DNA of 64,000 nt from Lactococcus sp. dk101 (GCF_009601055.1 NZ_WITI01000008.1:1-64000); one strand, 5' to 3'; shown: positions 1-8,847, counted from the first letter of the stretch. Translations and numbers: made by a program. The notes: generated by a model from the sequence alone, not told the origin.

Positions 1-1
1 A

Positions 2-106
2 TTAGAAATGATCTTTTTAGCGTACTCTATTCTTCTAAAGCTGGCTAAAACATTGAAACCAGAGACTTTGAAGTACTCAATTGGCTATCAAGTGATGGCA
101 AAATAA
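2..106 (+). CDS. C-terminal tail of an unidentified protein (partial)
   Basis: An open frame runs in from the left edge for 34 codons and ends at TAA 104-106. The tail is hydrophobic then basic, with LAYSILLKLAK near its start and GYQVMAK at its end. It could be the end of a transposase or membrane protein, but I do not recognise it. No terminator follows, only AT-rich DNA. It may also be a chance open frame. Confidence 0.3.
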   Translation, partial: LEMIFLAYSILLKLAKTLKPETLKYSIGYQVMAK

Positions 107-427
107 TCAACTAGCAATTCGGGTATTGTATAGAAATTTTAAAAAATGATAAAAATGTGTTGTTCAAATTAAGAAAACATTAAAATATATTTACTTATTT
201 TATATATATAATCTTTTATGAAAGCCTATTCTAATCATCTTTTGACAAGACCTTAGGAAAAATTCATGCAATAAATGTGAAAAAAATGAAAGAATTAGTA
301 AAAAATAAATAATAAAATTATTAGAATTATTCTATATAATAACAAATAAATAATATTATAAAAAGATTGTGAAATTACTCAATGGAGATGACTATCAGCA
401 TTTAAGTAAGCGGATACTTTTTTTGCT
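107..427. other. AT-rich non-coding stretch
   Basis: Over 300 bases with no credible gene on either strand. It is very AT-rich, with runs such as TATATATAATC. A TTGACA hexamer at about 243 has no matching -10 at the right distance. It may be the boundary of an inserted or decayed segment. Confidence 0.5.
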
Positions 428-429
428 TA

Positions 430-438
430 TGTTATAAT
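430..438 (+). promoter_or_regulatory. Extended -10 promoter for rnr
   Basis: TG-T-TATAAT (TATAAT at 433-438) is a perfect extended -10 element 34 bases before the rnr start. No good -35 hexamer is visible, as is common for extended -10 promoters. Confidence 0.6.
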
Positions 439-471
439 ATGAGATGAGATAAAAAGATAAGAGGAAAACAC

Positions 472-2469
472 TTGAAATTAGCTGATTCAGTCGTTGTAAA
501 AAAAGAAAAGATTACAGGGACTTTTAGAGCAAATGCCAAAGGATTTGGCTTTGTTTCACCACTTGATGCAACAAACAGAAAACAAGATGTCTTTATTGGC
601 ATGAAAAATACACTTGATGCTTTGGACGGCGATGAAGTACTTGTCGAAATATTGCATACTGCTGAACAGTCCAAAAAAGGTGCAGATGGTAAAGTGCTTA
701 AAATTACCAAACATGCGACTGTTGATACTGTTGGAACATTTATTCCATTTTCAAAAGAAGATAATAGTGGCTTGTTGGGGCAAGTTTTGTTGTACAATGA
801 TAAAATTACGGCAGCCCTGTATATCACCCATTCTGATGCAGCACTTTTACCAAACGATGTTGTGCGCGTGCATATTGACCAATATCCAAATAAAAAAGAT
901 GCCAAATCATTCCGTGGCATAATTACGGAAGTGATTGGACACCAAGGAGATGTTGGACTTGATATTTTGGAAGTGCTTTGTGCCATGGGAATTCCTGAAC
1001 AATTTCCTGATGAAGTCATGGAACAAGCAAACGCCATTGCAGATGAAATTTCGGCTGATGAACGACAAGGTCGTGTGGATTATCGAGACGAAATCACTTA
1101 TACAATTGATGGGGCAGACTCAAAAGACCTGGATGATGCCATTCATGTCAAAAAATTGGCCAATGGCAACTTTGAATTAGGCGTGCATATTGCCGATGTA
1201 GCACATTATGTGACCGAAGGTTCACCGCTTGACGAAGAAGCACTGTCGCGTGCAACTTCTGTTTACGTGGCAGACCGTGTTGTGCCAATGCTCCCTGAAC
1301 GCTTGTCAAATGGCATCTGCTCATTAAACGAAGGCGTGGAACGCTTGACTCAATCTTGCGTCATGGAAATCGATGCCAAAGGCAAAATTTTATCAGCCAA
1401 AATCAATCCATCCGTTATCAAGACAACCTATCGCATGACTTATGATGCGGTCAACCAAATGATTGATAAAGATGAAGCTGCGCTTTCTGAATTTAGTAAA
1501 ATTAAAACTTCCGTGGAAATCGCAACAGAATTGCATGAGGTCTTGTACCAAATGCGTTCAGAACGTGGGGCGATTGAATTTGACGATGCCGAATCAAAAA
1601 TTATTTTGGACGAAAAAGGCATTCCAGTTGATATTGTCAAAAGAGAACGCGGTACTGCGGAACGTATGATTGAATCGTTCATGTTGGCGGCCAATGAATC
1701 TGTAGCGCATTATTTTATCAGTCACAAATTACCAGCTATTTATCGTGTCCATGATGAACCTAAAAAAGAAGCTTTTGCCAAATTAATGGTTTTTGCTGGA
1801 GATTTGGGCTACTCAATTTCATCTTCAAGTCATCAAGCGCTTGAATATTTCATGGAAAGCATCCAAGAAACACCAGAAGAAGCTGTTTTATCGACCATGC
1901 TTTTGCACAGTATGTCAACTGCTGTTTATTCCGAAGAAAATACGCATCACTTTGGTCTTGCGGCGCCAGATTATACCCACTTTACAAGTCCAATTCGTCG
2001 TTATCCTGACTTGTTGGTGCACCGTTTGCTCCATTTTTATGCTGACCATCAGTTGACCAATGAAGAAAAGACTGAACTGGAGGCAAAAATTCCACCGATT
2101 GCCAAACAATCTAGTGATATGGAACGCCGTGAAGTTGTAACAGAACGCATTGTTGACGCCATGAAAAAGGCAGAATACATGACGCAATTTATTGGGGACA
2201 GTTTCTATGGAACAATCAACGGTATTCAAAAATTTGGGATTTTTGTTCAACTTGAAAATTCTGTTGAGGGCTTGATCCGTTTGAATTTGCTTAAAGGCGA
2301 AGCGGGCGACCATTTTGATTTTGATGAAGAACAACAAATGGTTATCGCAAGCAAGTCTAAAACGACATTTAAAATGGGACAACCGATTAAAGTTAAAGTA
2401 ATTGCAACTAATAAACGTAAAGGTGCAGTTGACTTTGAACATGTTTTAGTGACTTCCGAAAATGACTAA
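472..2469 (+). CDS. rnr: Ribonuclease R (RNase II/RNB family), short form
   Basis: 3'-to-5' processive exoribonuclease that degrades structured RNA. The 665-residue protein starts with a cold-shock OB fold (GFGFVSPLD, residues 23-31). The RNB catalytic domain follows, with the acidic metal site in DGADSKDLDDAIHV and the SPIRRYPDLLVHRLL motif. A C-terminal S1 domain begins at GTINGIQKFGIFV. The start is TTG at 472, seven bases after GAGG; an in-frame TGA at 445 rules out a longer protein. Bacillus RNase R is about 780 residues with an N-terminal helix-turn-helix region that is missing here. Monocistronic, closed by a terminator. Confidence 0.92.
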   Translation: MKLADSVVVKKEKITGTFRANAKGFGFVSPLDATNRKQDVFIGMKNTLDALDGDEVLVEILHTAEQSKKGADGKVLKITKHATVDTVGTFIPFSKEDNSGLLGQVLLYNDKITAALYITHSDAALLPNDVVRVHIDQYPNKKDAKSFRGIITEVIGHQGDVGLDILEVLCAMGIPEQFPDEVMEQANAIADEISADERQGRVDYRDEITYTIDGADSKDLDDAIHVKKLANGNFELGVHIADVAHYVTEGSPLDEEALSRATSVYVADRVVPMLPERLSNGICSLNEGVERLTQSCVMEIDAKGKILSAKINPSVIKTTYRMTYDAVNQMIDKDEAALSEFSKIKTSVEIATELHEVLYQMRSERGAIEFDDAESKIILDEKGIPVDIVKRERGTAERMIESFMLAANESVAHYFISHKLPAIYRVHDEPKKEAFAKLMVFAGDLGYSISSSSHQALEYFMESIQETPEEAVLSTMLLHSMSTAVYSEENTHHFGLAAPDYTHFTSPIRRYPDLLVHRLLHFYADHQLTNEEKTELEAKIPPIAKQSSDMERREVVTERIVDAMKKAEYMTQFIGDSFYGTINGIQKFGIFVQLENSVEGLIRLNLLKGEAGDHFDFDEEQQMVIASKSKTTFKMGQPIKVKVIATNKRKGAVDFEHVLVTSEND

Positions 2470-2490
2470 AAAATCCTAAGGGATTTTTTT
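2468..2490 (+). terminator. Rho-independent terminator after rnr
   Basis: AAATCC-TAAG-GGATTT followed by seven T, directly after the rnr stop. Confidence 0.75.
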
Positions 2491-2554
2491 ATTTTAAGTA
2501 AAATAATTGCTAAATTTGGGTCTTTTGTTAAACTAGAGAAAGAGAGAAAAAATT

Positions 2555-2566
2555 GTCAGCGCTGAC
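2555..2566. repeat. GTCAG-NN-CTGAC palindrome, copy 1 (centre CG)
   Basis: Intergenic copy that abuts the GGAGG ribosome site of the HAD gene at 2581, so it lies in the mRNA leader. Flanks are T on the left and G on the right. Confidence 0.85.
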
Positions 2567-2580
2567 GGAGGAATAAAGAA

Positions 2581-3432
2581 ATGATGAATATTGTATTTTC
2601 AGATATTGACGGCACTTTTCAAGGCTTAGGTGTGCCAGTTGACCCAATCAATCTTGAGGCAGTCGATTACCTCAAAGGAAGAGGGGATCATTTTGTTTTT
2701 GTCACTGGCCGCGGCATTGATATGGTGGAAATGATGCAAGAAGAACTCGGGATTTCTTGTGACATCATTTTTGGAAATGGAGCTGGATTAAAAAAAGACG
2801 GCCAAACGGCCACTTATCGTAATTGCCTCACTTTGTCAGACTTGGAAGCAGTGCTGCCAATTTTAGAAGGACTTGGGTTGCTTTATTTTGTCCATACAGA
2901 CAAAGAAACGGTCATTCCTACTGTCGATCGATTTGATCAAAACCTGGCTGATTTGGCAGAAAGTCTGGGAAGTCTTGGGGAGACGGGGAAGCAGATTATG
3001 GCTTATAAGAAAGATTATTTTGAAAATGAATGTCATCAGGTACCCGATGTTCTAGCCTTTTTCAAGGCGCATCCTGATCGACACATTGTCAAAATTGAAC
3101 TGATGGAAGCGAGCGACCGTAAGCATGAAGTTGTGCGTGACCAGCTGTCAGCACTGACAGTCTTCGTTTTTAGTTCCTTTGTCCATACGCTTGAAATTGT
3201 CAATCCGTTGAGCACTAAAGGTGCGGCAATTCGGAGTTATTTACAAGATTTTACCGCATATAAATCTTTCGGGATTGGCGATGGTGAAAATGATTTACCC
3301 ATGTTTGAAGCCGTGGACGTGGCAGTGGCTATGAAAAATGCGCCTGAGGACATCAAAGCGAAATGTGATGTGGTGGCTGAATCTTGCGAATCCGGTGGTG
3401 TTGGCAAATTCATTTTTGATTATTGCAAATAA
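2581..3432 (+). CDS. Cof-type HAD-IIB sugar-phosphate phosphatase
   Basis: Probable phosphatase of a sugar phosphate or related small metabolite. The nucleophile motif DIDGT is at residues 8-12 (Asp8 nucleophile, Asp10 acid/base). Motif II lies in FVTGRG, the conserved lysine in NPLSTKG, and motif III in GIGDGENDLPMFEAVDVAVAMKNA, all typical of the Cof subfamily; 283 residues is normal. GGAGG at 2567-2571 serves either of two tandem ATGs (2581, 2584). A possible promoter is TTGCTA-16-TAAACT near 2507-2534. The true substrate cannot be read from sequence. Confidence 0.85.
   Translation: MMNIVFSDIDGTFQGLGVPVDPINLEAVDYLKGRGDHFVFVTGRGIDMVEMMQEELGISCDIIFGNGAGLKKDGQTATYRNCLTLSDLEAVLPILEGLGLLYFVHTDKETVIPTVDRFDQNLADLAESLGSLGETGKQIMAYKKDYFENECHQVPDVLAFFKAHPDRHIVKIELMEASDRKHEVVRDQLSALTVFVFSSFVHTLEIVNPLSTKGAAIRSYLQDFTAYKSFGIGDGENDLPMFEAVDVAVAMKNAPEDIKAKCDVVAESCESGGVGKFIFDYCK
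3148..3159. repeat. GTCAG-NN-CTGAC palindrome, copy 2 (centre CA)
   Basis: Inside the HAD phosphatase, read as LSALT. Flanked by T and A, giving a 14-bp TGTCAG-NN-CTGACA form. Confidence 0.85.
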
Positions 3433-3453
3433 AAAAGAGCCGAGGCTCTTTTT
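3432..3453. terminator. Bidirectional terminator between convergent genes
   Basis: AAAAAGAGCC-GA-GGCTCTTTTT has A and T tracts on both sides. It can end the HAD gene (+) and the IIC permease (-). Confidence 0.75.
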
Positions 3454-3454
3454 C

Positions 3455-4519
3455 TTATTGTAATTCGATGACCAGATTATCGCGTTTGGCTCTTCCCATC
3501 ATCAACATCACGTAGTAAATCAAGAAAGTCAATGCGGCAGACAAGACAACTCCTACAAGAATAAAGGTCATAAAGCTATTAAAATCGCTTGACCAGAGAT
3601 TAAGTGGCACAATCAGCGAATTGAGACCAAGACCTGCTAATTCATAGCTGACTCTGAAATTAAAGGCAACAGTGGCAAGTGGGGCACAAATTGCAGCAGC
3701 AATAAATGGCGGAATAATCATTTGTGGGTGATTGATTAGATTTGGAAATTGAATTTTTGGTGTAATAAAGCATTGGGCAATGTTTGCACCAGGTTTGTTC
3801 ACTTTCCAGCTCATGACAGTAAAACCGATAAATTGGGCGGTACATCCAATCAAGGCGGCAGCAGAAGACGCAGGGTCAAGCTGTAAAGCAATGGCAATCG
3901 CAACAGATGAAGCAGGCGTCATTAAGAGCGTGCTCCAGCACAAAGCAATCACAATCGAACCAATGATTGGTGAAATCGCAATACTACTTGCCATGAATGC
4001 ACTAACAGAAAGTAAGAGTGGAGTGGTTACTTTGGCCAACAAAATCCCTGATAATCCACCGATGAATAAGCTTGAAAAAGGAACCAACAACATGTCAAGT
4101 GGTGTTTTCCCAGTCAAATATTTTCCGACAAGTGCAGCAATAATCCCTGCTAAAACGGCACTAATCGGCTGACCAGAATTAATCACGAGTCCGCCAGCAG
4201 CTTGAGCGGCGACGCTACCAGTTATGGCAAGTCCCTCAACAGGCGCTTGAGTAAAATTAATGGCATTGGCGCCGACGGTTGAAGCAATCATTGAGCTAAA
4301 AACGACCAAAGTGTTAGTTTTTAGCTGAAAAGCAATGGCCGCACCAAAAGCAGGGGCCAACAACATTTTAGCAATGGTTCCAATTTGAGTAATTCCAATA
4401 ATTCCAGTTAAATTTCCAATTGTTTCAAACAACAAGCCAATTCCCAAACAAACCAAAACGGCGTTTGAGATTCCGGCGGAAATGCGATAGGCATAGTCTT
4501 TGATAACAGTTTTTTTCAT
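3455..4519 (-). CDS. Stand-alone PTS EIIC-like membrane protein
   Basis: A 354-residue, very hydrophobic protein with about eight to ten predicted membrane segments and Gly/Ala-rich stretches (GGLVINSGQPISAVLAG, SSLFIGGLSGILLA). It resembles the PTS_EIIC_2 family (YtrA/YaeE-like proteins called IIC domains). No EIIA or EIIB domain is attached or adjacent, so it probably does not run a full phosphotransfer system itself. ATG at 4519 is preceded by AAGGAG. Upstream on its strand are TTGAAA and TAGACT at 17-bp spacing, around 4556-4585. The substrate is unknown. Confidence 0.7.
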   Translation of the reverse strand: MKKTVIKDYAYRISAGISNAVLVCLGIGLLFETIGNLTGIIGITQIGTIAKMLLAPAFGAAIAFQLKTNTLVVFSSMIASTVGANAINFTQAPVEGLAITGSVAAQAAGGLVINSGQPISAVLAGIIAALVGKYLTGKTPLDMLLVPFSSLFIGGLSGILLAKVTTPLLLSVSAFMASSIAISPIIGSIVIALCWSTLLMTPASSVAIAIALQLDPASSAAALIGCTAQFIGFTVMSWKVNKPGANIAQCFITPKIQFPNLINHPQMIIPPFIAAAICAPLATVAFNFRVSYELAGLGLNSLIVPLNLWSSDFNSFMTFILVGVVLSAALTFLIYYVMLMMGRAKRDNLVIELQ

Positions 4520-4550
4520 AACAATTCTCCTTCAAGTGGTATTAAGATAA

Positions 4551-4574
4551 TAGTCTAACAAAATATTCAGACTA
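4551..4574 (-). promoter_or_regulatory. Inverted repeat across the IIC-permease promoter
   Basis: TAGTCT and AGACTA form a 6-bp dyad with a 12-bp gap overlapping the predicted -10 (TAGACT read on the minus strand). This is a candidate operator; the regulator is unknown. Confidence 0.35.
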
Positions 4575-4757
4575 TTTCAAATATAATAACATTTACTGAA
4601 AATTTTATTTTTAATTTTATCCCATTCATCACAAATAATGTCATTTTATGAAATTTTTTTGTATAATTAGAATAATAAAATAATTTGAATTAAGGAGAAA
4701 TTTTTCATTTTGTGTCAATGTTTTTTTGAATGGAAGATGGATTGATAGGGAGAAAAA

Positions 4758-5789
4758 ATGCAATTTGAAAACTTAAAAAAGAATACCAAACTGAGAAGAT
4801 GGCTTGTCCTCTTGATTGTGATTGGGCTCTTTTTTGTCCTTAAAGACATCGTTTCTCTTGTCTTATTGACTTTCGTTTTATCTTATTTGAGTACACGGAT
4901 TTCTCATTTTTTCAAAAATAAATTTAAAATTCCGGAAAAGATAACGGTAATCCTCTTATATCTTTTGATTATTGTACTTGTTTATTTGGCTCTGACCATT
5001 TATGTACCCATGCTCGTAACGGAAATTCTCAAGCTTTCAACGGGAGTTCAAAAATTTTATGCCACTCTTAAGTACAATAATAATTCGTTCGTGATTGAAA
5101 TGTACAACTGGGTGCAAAACTTTAATATCGGCGAAAAAATTCAGAAAAACGCCAGTTTGATTTTGGATTATGCGACAAGTTTTGGCAAATCAATTTTGGC
5201 ATTTGTCATGGCCTTTCTGTTTAGCTTTTTCTACAGTTATGATCGAAAAGAAACCAATGCTTTTTCTAAGAAATTTGAAAAAGGAGATTTGGGTTGGCTC
5301 TTTAGCGATATTGCCTATCTTTTACGGACATTTTCTGAAAAATTTGGTATCGTTATCGAAGCTCAAATCATGATTGCAGCAGTCAATACCTTCTTGTCTC
5401 TCATTTTCTTGAGCTTATTGAAATTCCCTGCCCTCTTAAGTTTAGGCGTTATGGTCTTTATTTTAAGTTTGATACCGGTTATGGGCGTTGTCGTGTCCTT
5501 TATTCCGCTTGCAGTGATTGGTTATTCAATCGGTGGCATCAAGACAGTTGCCTTCGTTCTCTTAGCAATTCTTGCCATTCATGCGTTTGAGTCTTATTTT
5601 CTCAATCCAAAACTCATGTCACATAAATCAAATCTTCCCATTTTTTACACATTCTTACTCTTATTTTTGGGAGAAAAATTATTTGGTGTTTGGGGACTTA
5701 TCATGAGTATTCCAGCTTTCCTCTTTTTGATGGAACTCTTGCAAGTGGACAAAAACGAAGATGACCTTTCAAGTAAATCATTAAACTGA
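4758..5789 (+). CDS. AI-2E family transporter (YdiK/TqsA type), first copy
   Basis: Polytopic membrane protein of 343 residues in the AI-2E family (PF01594), whose members export AI-2 or act in Na+/H+ exchange. It has paired N-terminal membrane segments, a soluble central part, and late segments with GYSIGGIKTVAF and the LNPKLM stretch. The family C-terminal GVWGLIMSIPAFLFL is well kept. ATG follows GGGAG closely. A TATAAT at 4662-4667 is the likely -10. A second, only distantly similar family member lies at 57904-59091. Substrate not inferable. Confidence 0.8.
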   Translation: MQFENLKKNTKLRRWLVLLIVIGLFFVLKDIVSLVLLTFVLSYLSTRISHFFKNKFKIPEKITVILLYLLIIVLVYLALTIYVPMLVTEILKLSTGVQKFYATLKYNNNSFVIEMYNWVQNFNIGEKIQKNASLILDYATSFGKSILAFVMAFLFSFFYSYDRKETNAFSKKFEKGDLGWLFSDIAYLLRTFSEKFGIVIEAQIMIAAVNTFLSLIFLSLLKFPALLSLGVMVFILSLIPVMGVVVSFIPLAVIGYSIGGIKTVAFVLLAILAIHAFESYFLNPKLMSHKSNLPIFYTFLLLFLGEKLFGVWGLIMSIPAFLFLMELLQVDKNEDDLSSKSLN

Positions 5790-5848
5790 GAAAGTAGTAT
5801 GCTCTTGACTGCTTGAAGTCACATAAAAATAAAAAAAATGTTAAAATT

Positions 5849-5884
5849 AAAACAGGTAAGTTGAAGCTTATCTGTTTTATTATT
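5849..5884 (+). terminator. Terminator after the first AI-2E gene
   Basis: AAAACAGGTAAG-TTGAA-CTTATCTGTTTT type stem (12 bp with one G-U pair) ending in T-rich sequence. Confidence 0.7.
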
Positions 5885-5986
5885 GGAGTTGATAAATCAA
5901 TTTCATATTGAGATGACAGATGATTTCAGAGCAACTGAATTGTGAAATAGAAAAAAACTGTGAAACACAGTGGAGGTAAAATAAGA

Positions 5987-6823
5987 ATGGTGATACAATG
6001 GTTCCCAGGACATATGTCAAAGGCACGTCGTCAGGTGCAAGAAAATTTGAAATATGTTGATTTTGTGGTGGAACTGGTCGATAGTCGTTTGCCAATGAGT
6101 TCAAGAAATCCAATGCTTGGAAAGATTATCGGAGATAAGCCACGGATTGTGGCCTTGAATAAGGCGGATTTGGCTGACCGTGTTTTAGTGAAGCAATGGA
6201 TTGAATGTTTTGAAAGTCAAGGCTTTATTGCTTTGGCAATCAATTCTAAAGAAGATTATACAGCAAAACGCTTGACAGTAGCCGCAAAAAAACTGATGGC
6301 CGACAAATTGGCGCATGATGCGGAACGTGGCATCAAAAATAAATCCTTACGAACCATGATTGTTGGGATTCCAAATGCAGGGAAATCAACTTTGATGAAC
6401 CGCCTCGCTGGCAAAAAAGTGGCAATTACGGGAAACAAGCCTGGTGTTACTAAAGGACAACAATGGTTGAGAACTAATCCAGATTTGGAAATTTTGGATA
6501 CACCAGGGATTTTGTGGCCAAAATTTGAAGACAGTCAAGTAGGTCTGAAACTGGCTTTGACGGGTGCAATTAAAGATCAACTTTTGCCAATGGACGAAGT
6601 GACTATCTTTGGTCTCACTTACTTTTTAGAGAATTACAAAAAAGAGACCATGAAACGTTATCGCATGAAAGAAGCCGATTTAGAGCTTGAAATTCCTGAA
6701 TTGATCATGGAATTGACAGCACGTTTTGGCTTCCGCGATGATTATGATCGCTTTTATGAAATGTTTGTTAAAGATGTCCGTGACGGACGCTTAGGTACTT
6801 ATTGCTTAGATAAACTGTTATAA
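5987..6823 (+). CDS. rbgA: Ribosome biogenesis GTPase RbgA (YlqF)
   Basis: Circularly permuted GTPase needed for late assembly of the 50S subunit. The G motifs appear in permuted order: G4 ALNKADLAD first, then G1 GIPNAGKSTLMN, then G3 LDTPGILW. A C-terminal helical domain contacts the ribosome. The start chosen is ATG 5987 (VIQWFPGHMSKA follows), about 11 bases after GGAGG at 5972-5976; an upstream in-frame GTG at 5960 has no ribosome site. It gives 278 residues, normal for the family. rnhB follows closely, as in many Firmicutes. Confidence 0.93.
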   Translation: MVIQWFPGHMSKARRQVQENLKYVDFVVELVDSRLPMSSRNPMLGKIIGDKPRIVALNKADLADRVLVKQWIECFESQGFIALAINSKEDYTAKRLTVAAKKLMADKLAHDAERGIKNKSLRTMIVGIPNAGKSTLMNRLAGKKVAITGNKPGVTKGQQWLRTNPDLEILDTPGILWPKFEDSQVGLKLALTGAIKDQLLPMDEVTIFGLTYFLENYKKETMKRYRMKEADLELEIPELIMELTARFGFRDDYDRFYEMFVKDVRDGRLGTYCLDKLL

Positions 6824-6841
6824 ATAAAATTGGGGGATTTT

Positions 6842-7621
6842 ATGGTACAAACAATTAAAGAAATCAAAAACTTGCTGTCAGAGCTGACAGATACTGCACA
6901 TCCAATGTTCAAAGATTATGCTTCCGACAAACGTGTCGGGGTGCAAAAAGCGATTGAACAACGTAAAAAACAACTTTTGGCTGACCGTCATGAAGATGAA
7001 CGTTTAGAAGAAATGTTGACGTATGAAAAAGCCTTGTATGAAAAAGGCCTTACTTTGATTGCGGGGATGGATGAAGTTGGGCGTGGCCCACTTGCTGGTC
7101 CAGTCGTTGCTGCGGCAGTGATTTTGCCCAAAAATTGTAAAATCAAAGGTTTAAATGACAGCAAGCAAGTACCAAAATCAAAACATCAAACCATTTATAA
7201 TGAAATCAAAAAACAGGCAATAGCCATTGGGATTGGCCTTGTAGATCACGCTGTCATTGATGACATCAATATTTACGAAGCCACAAAAATTGCTATGACT
7301 AAGGCACTTTCTGATTTGGAAGTTCATCCAGAACATGTCCTTATTGATGCCATGAAACTTGAACTTCCCATTCCGCAAACAAAGATCATTCATGGTGATG
7401 CCAGAAGTGAGTCTATTGCGGCTGCCAGCATTGTCGCCAAAGTTACACGTGACGAGATGATGAAAGATTTCGCAAAGATATATCCTGGTTATGATTTTGA
7501 GCATAATTCAGGTTATGGAACAGCAAGTCATCTGGAAGCATTGAAAAAACTGGGTGTGACGCCCATTCATCGCTTGAGTTACGAACCAGTCAAAAGTATG
7601 GTTGAGTCATCTAAAGATTAG
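6842..7621 (+). CDS. rnhB: Ribonuclease HII
   Basis: Removes ribonucleotides from RNA-DNA hybrids. The catalytic core is clear: [18 protein letters not shown] (Asp-Glu pair), then LIDAMKL and [19 protein letters not shown]. The RNase HII C-terminus contains [15 protein letters not shown] 6842 is preceded by GGGGG at 6832-6836; an in-frame TTG at 6830 overlaps that site and is unlikely. It lies 18 bases after rbgA and is probably co-transcribed. One GTCAG-NN-CTGAC copy sits near its start. Confidence 0.93.
   Translation: MVQTIKEIKNLLSELTDTAHPMFKDYASDKRVGVQKAIEQRKKQLLADRHEDERLEEMLTYEKALYEKGLTLIAGMDEVGRGPLAGPVVAAAVILPKNCKIKGLNDSKQVPKSKHQTIYNEIKKQAIAIGIGLVDHAVIDDINIYEATKIAMTKALSDLEVHPEHVLIDAMKLELPIPQTKIIHGDARSESIAAASIVAKVTRDEMMKDFAKIYPGYDFEHNSGYGTASHLEALKKLGVTPIHRLSYEPVKSMVESSKD
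6877..6888. repeat. GTCAG-NN-CTGAC palindrome, copy 3 (centre AG)
   Basis: Inside rnhB, read as LSELT. T/A flanks. Confidence 0.85.
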
Positions 7622-7638
7622 CAATATTTCATAAATAG

Positions 7639-7667
7639 TTGAAAATCTTGTCATAGTCTGCTAAAAT
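7639..7667 (+). promoter_or_regulatory. Promoter of the 80-residue protein gene
   Basis: TTGAAA (7639-7644), 17-bp spacer, TAAAAT (7662-7667), with TG one base upstream of the -10. Confidence 0.7.
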
Positions 7668-7704
7668 AGCCTTGTAATTATATTTTGAAACGAAAGGTAA
7701 AGCG

Positions 7705-7947
7705 ATGGATACTGAATTAATCAAACGTTTAGTTGATGAAACCAATCAAAAGGGATCTGCTAAATATCGTACTTATGTTTTAACAAAAAATGAACAAGGT
7801 TACCAGTTGACCATGAATAAAAAACCAATGGTCAATTTCGTGATCACTGGTTATGAACAAGGTTATCTTGAAGAAAATATGGCCAAAACGGATTATCAAA
7901 TCAATACGGTAGCAAATCTTCAAGCCTTCTTAACAGGACAGTATTAA
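7705..7947 (+). CDS. Small conserved-looking protein of unknown function
   Basis: 80 residues, soluble, with no membrane segment or signal peptide. It is mixed in charge with several Tyr and Gln (YRTYVLTKNEQGYQL, VITGYEQGYLEENM). I do not recognise the family. It is convincing as a gene: its own consensus promoter, an AAAGGTAAAG ribosome site before ATG, and a terminator just after TAA. It is a single transcription unit convergent with the MscS gene. Confidence 0.7.
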   Translation: MDTELIKRLVDETNQKGSAKYRTYVLTKNEQGYQLTMNKKPMVNFVITGYEQGYLEENMAKTDYQINTVANLQAFLTGQY

Positions 7948-7971
7948 AAAAAACGTGCGTGCACGTTTTTT
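7946..7971. terminator. Bidirectional terminator
   Basis: AAAAACGTGC-GT-GCACGTTTTT between the convergent 80-residue gene and the MscS gene. Its T side overlaps the MscS stop region. Confidence 0.75.
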
Positions 7972-8716
7972 ATTTGTCAAAATAAGCGTCTAAAATTTCC
8001 ATTTTTAGTTTTGTCAGCTCTGACAAAGGAGCCGTCAATTGGCTGCGGATGAAAATTTTATCTTGCAAGGTGATAATGCCTAGAAATTGAACCTGCGGAT
8101 AGTTTTGATTGACTTGAAGGATTTTTTCTTTCCAGTCTTTTAGATTGTAAGTCGTTACAGGAACATCCAGTAAGACTGAGCGGTCGCCATAAGAATAATT
8201 TTTGAGCGATTCGATGTTACGGTTGGGGATATAAGTGGTGGCACCGTCCATTGAGGTGAGCGTGATGGAGCGGATACCGACAGCTTTCACAACACCCTCA
8301 AGGTCTAAGTTTTCAAAGCGAATGGTGTCTCCCACGTTGATTTGATGTTCAACGATGATAAAGAAACCATTGATGATGTCAGCCACTAAATCACGGCCAG
8401 CAAAACCGAGTGCCACACCAAAGATACCAGCTCCCGCTAGAAGATTGCTGACAGGAATTCCTAAAATGCCAAGCACAGTATAAACATATAAAAAAGCAGT
8501 GACGTACTGAATACCAGAAACTGAAAGTTTAGAAAATGTCAAAATGCGAGCAGTATCACTGCTTTTTCGTTTACTGTAATTTAAAAAGAGTTTCCGAACA
8601 ATGTATTTGCCGACCCGATTAAGTACGACAAACAGGAGGCTGACCCAGATGAGTTCGATTGATTTATCAATAAGGAGGCTACTAAAGCTCTCCCAATTAA
8701 AGGATGAAAGTTTCAT
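7970..8716 (-). CDS. Small-conductance mechanosensitive channel (MscS family)
   Basis: Membrane channel that opens on hypo-osmotic shock. In 248 residues there are an N-terminal membrane segment, further helices and the pore helix AGAGIFGVALGFAGRDLVADIINGF with its Gly/Ala packing. The beta domain contains VGDTIRF, LEGVVKAVGIRSITLTSMDGATTYIPN, the family signature. The start is ATG at 8716 with a weak ribosome site (TAGGTA). It is divergent from bcaT, and the CodY-like box sits within the short shared region. One iterated palindrome lies near its 3' end. Confidence 0.88.
   Translation of the reverse strand: MKLSSFNWESFSSLLIDKSIELIWVSLLFVVLNRVGKYIVRKLFLNYSKRKSSDTARILTFSKLSVSGIQYVTAFLYVYTVLGILGIPVSNLLAGAGIFGVALGFAGRDLVADIINGFFIIVEHQINVGDTIRFENLDLEGVVKAVGIRSITLTSMDGATTYIPNRNIESLKNYSYGDRSVLLDVPVTTYNLKDWKEKILQVNQNYPQVQFLGIITLQDKIFIRSQLTAPLSELTKLKMEILDAYFDK
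8013..8024. repeat. GTCAG-NN-CTGAC palindrome, copy 4 (centre CT)
   Basis: Inside the MscS gene on the minus strand, read there as LSELT. T/A flanks. Confidence 0.85.
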
Positions 8717-8726
8717 ATTTTTACCT

Positions 8727-8741
8727 AATTTTCTGAATGTT
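8727..8741 (+). promoter_or_regulatory. CodY-box-like operator upstream of bcaT
   Basis: AATTTTCTGAATGTT matches the CodY consensus AATTTTCWGAAAATT at 13 of 15 positions and lies just upstream of the bcaT -35. CodY repression of branched-chain amino acid genes is established in lactococci. Confidence 0.6.
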
Positions 8742-8744
8742 TTC

Positions 8745-8773
8745 TTGTATTTCGTTCAAAAAAATACTATAAT
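8745..8773 (+). promoter_or_regulatory. Promoter of bcaT
   Basis: TTGTAT (8745-8750), 17-bp spacer, TATAAT (8768-8773). Confidence 0.65.
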
Positions 8774-8847
8774 CTCTATTATAACAAAAATTTAAAAAAC
8801 AACGAAAAACGCTTGAAGTTGTTTCGATAATTCGAGGAGGAATAATA

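Noticed and set aside
1915-2442. Long antisense open frames inside rnr, gltB, lmrD, trePP and other genes
   Set aside because: They overlap fully with clear family members and have no ribosome site or homology that I can recognise.
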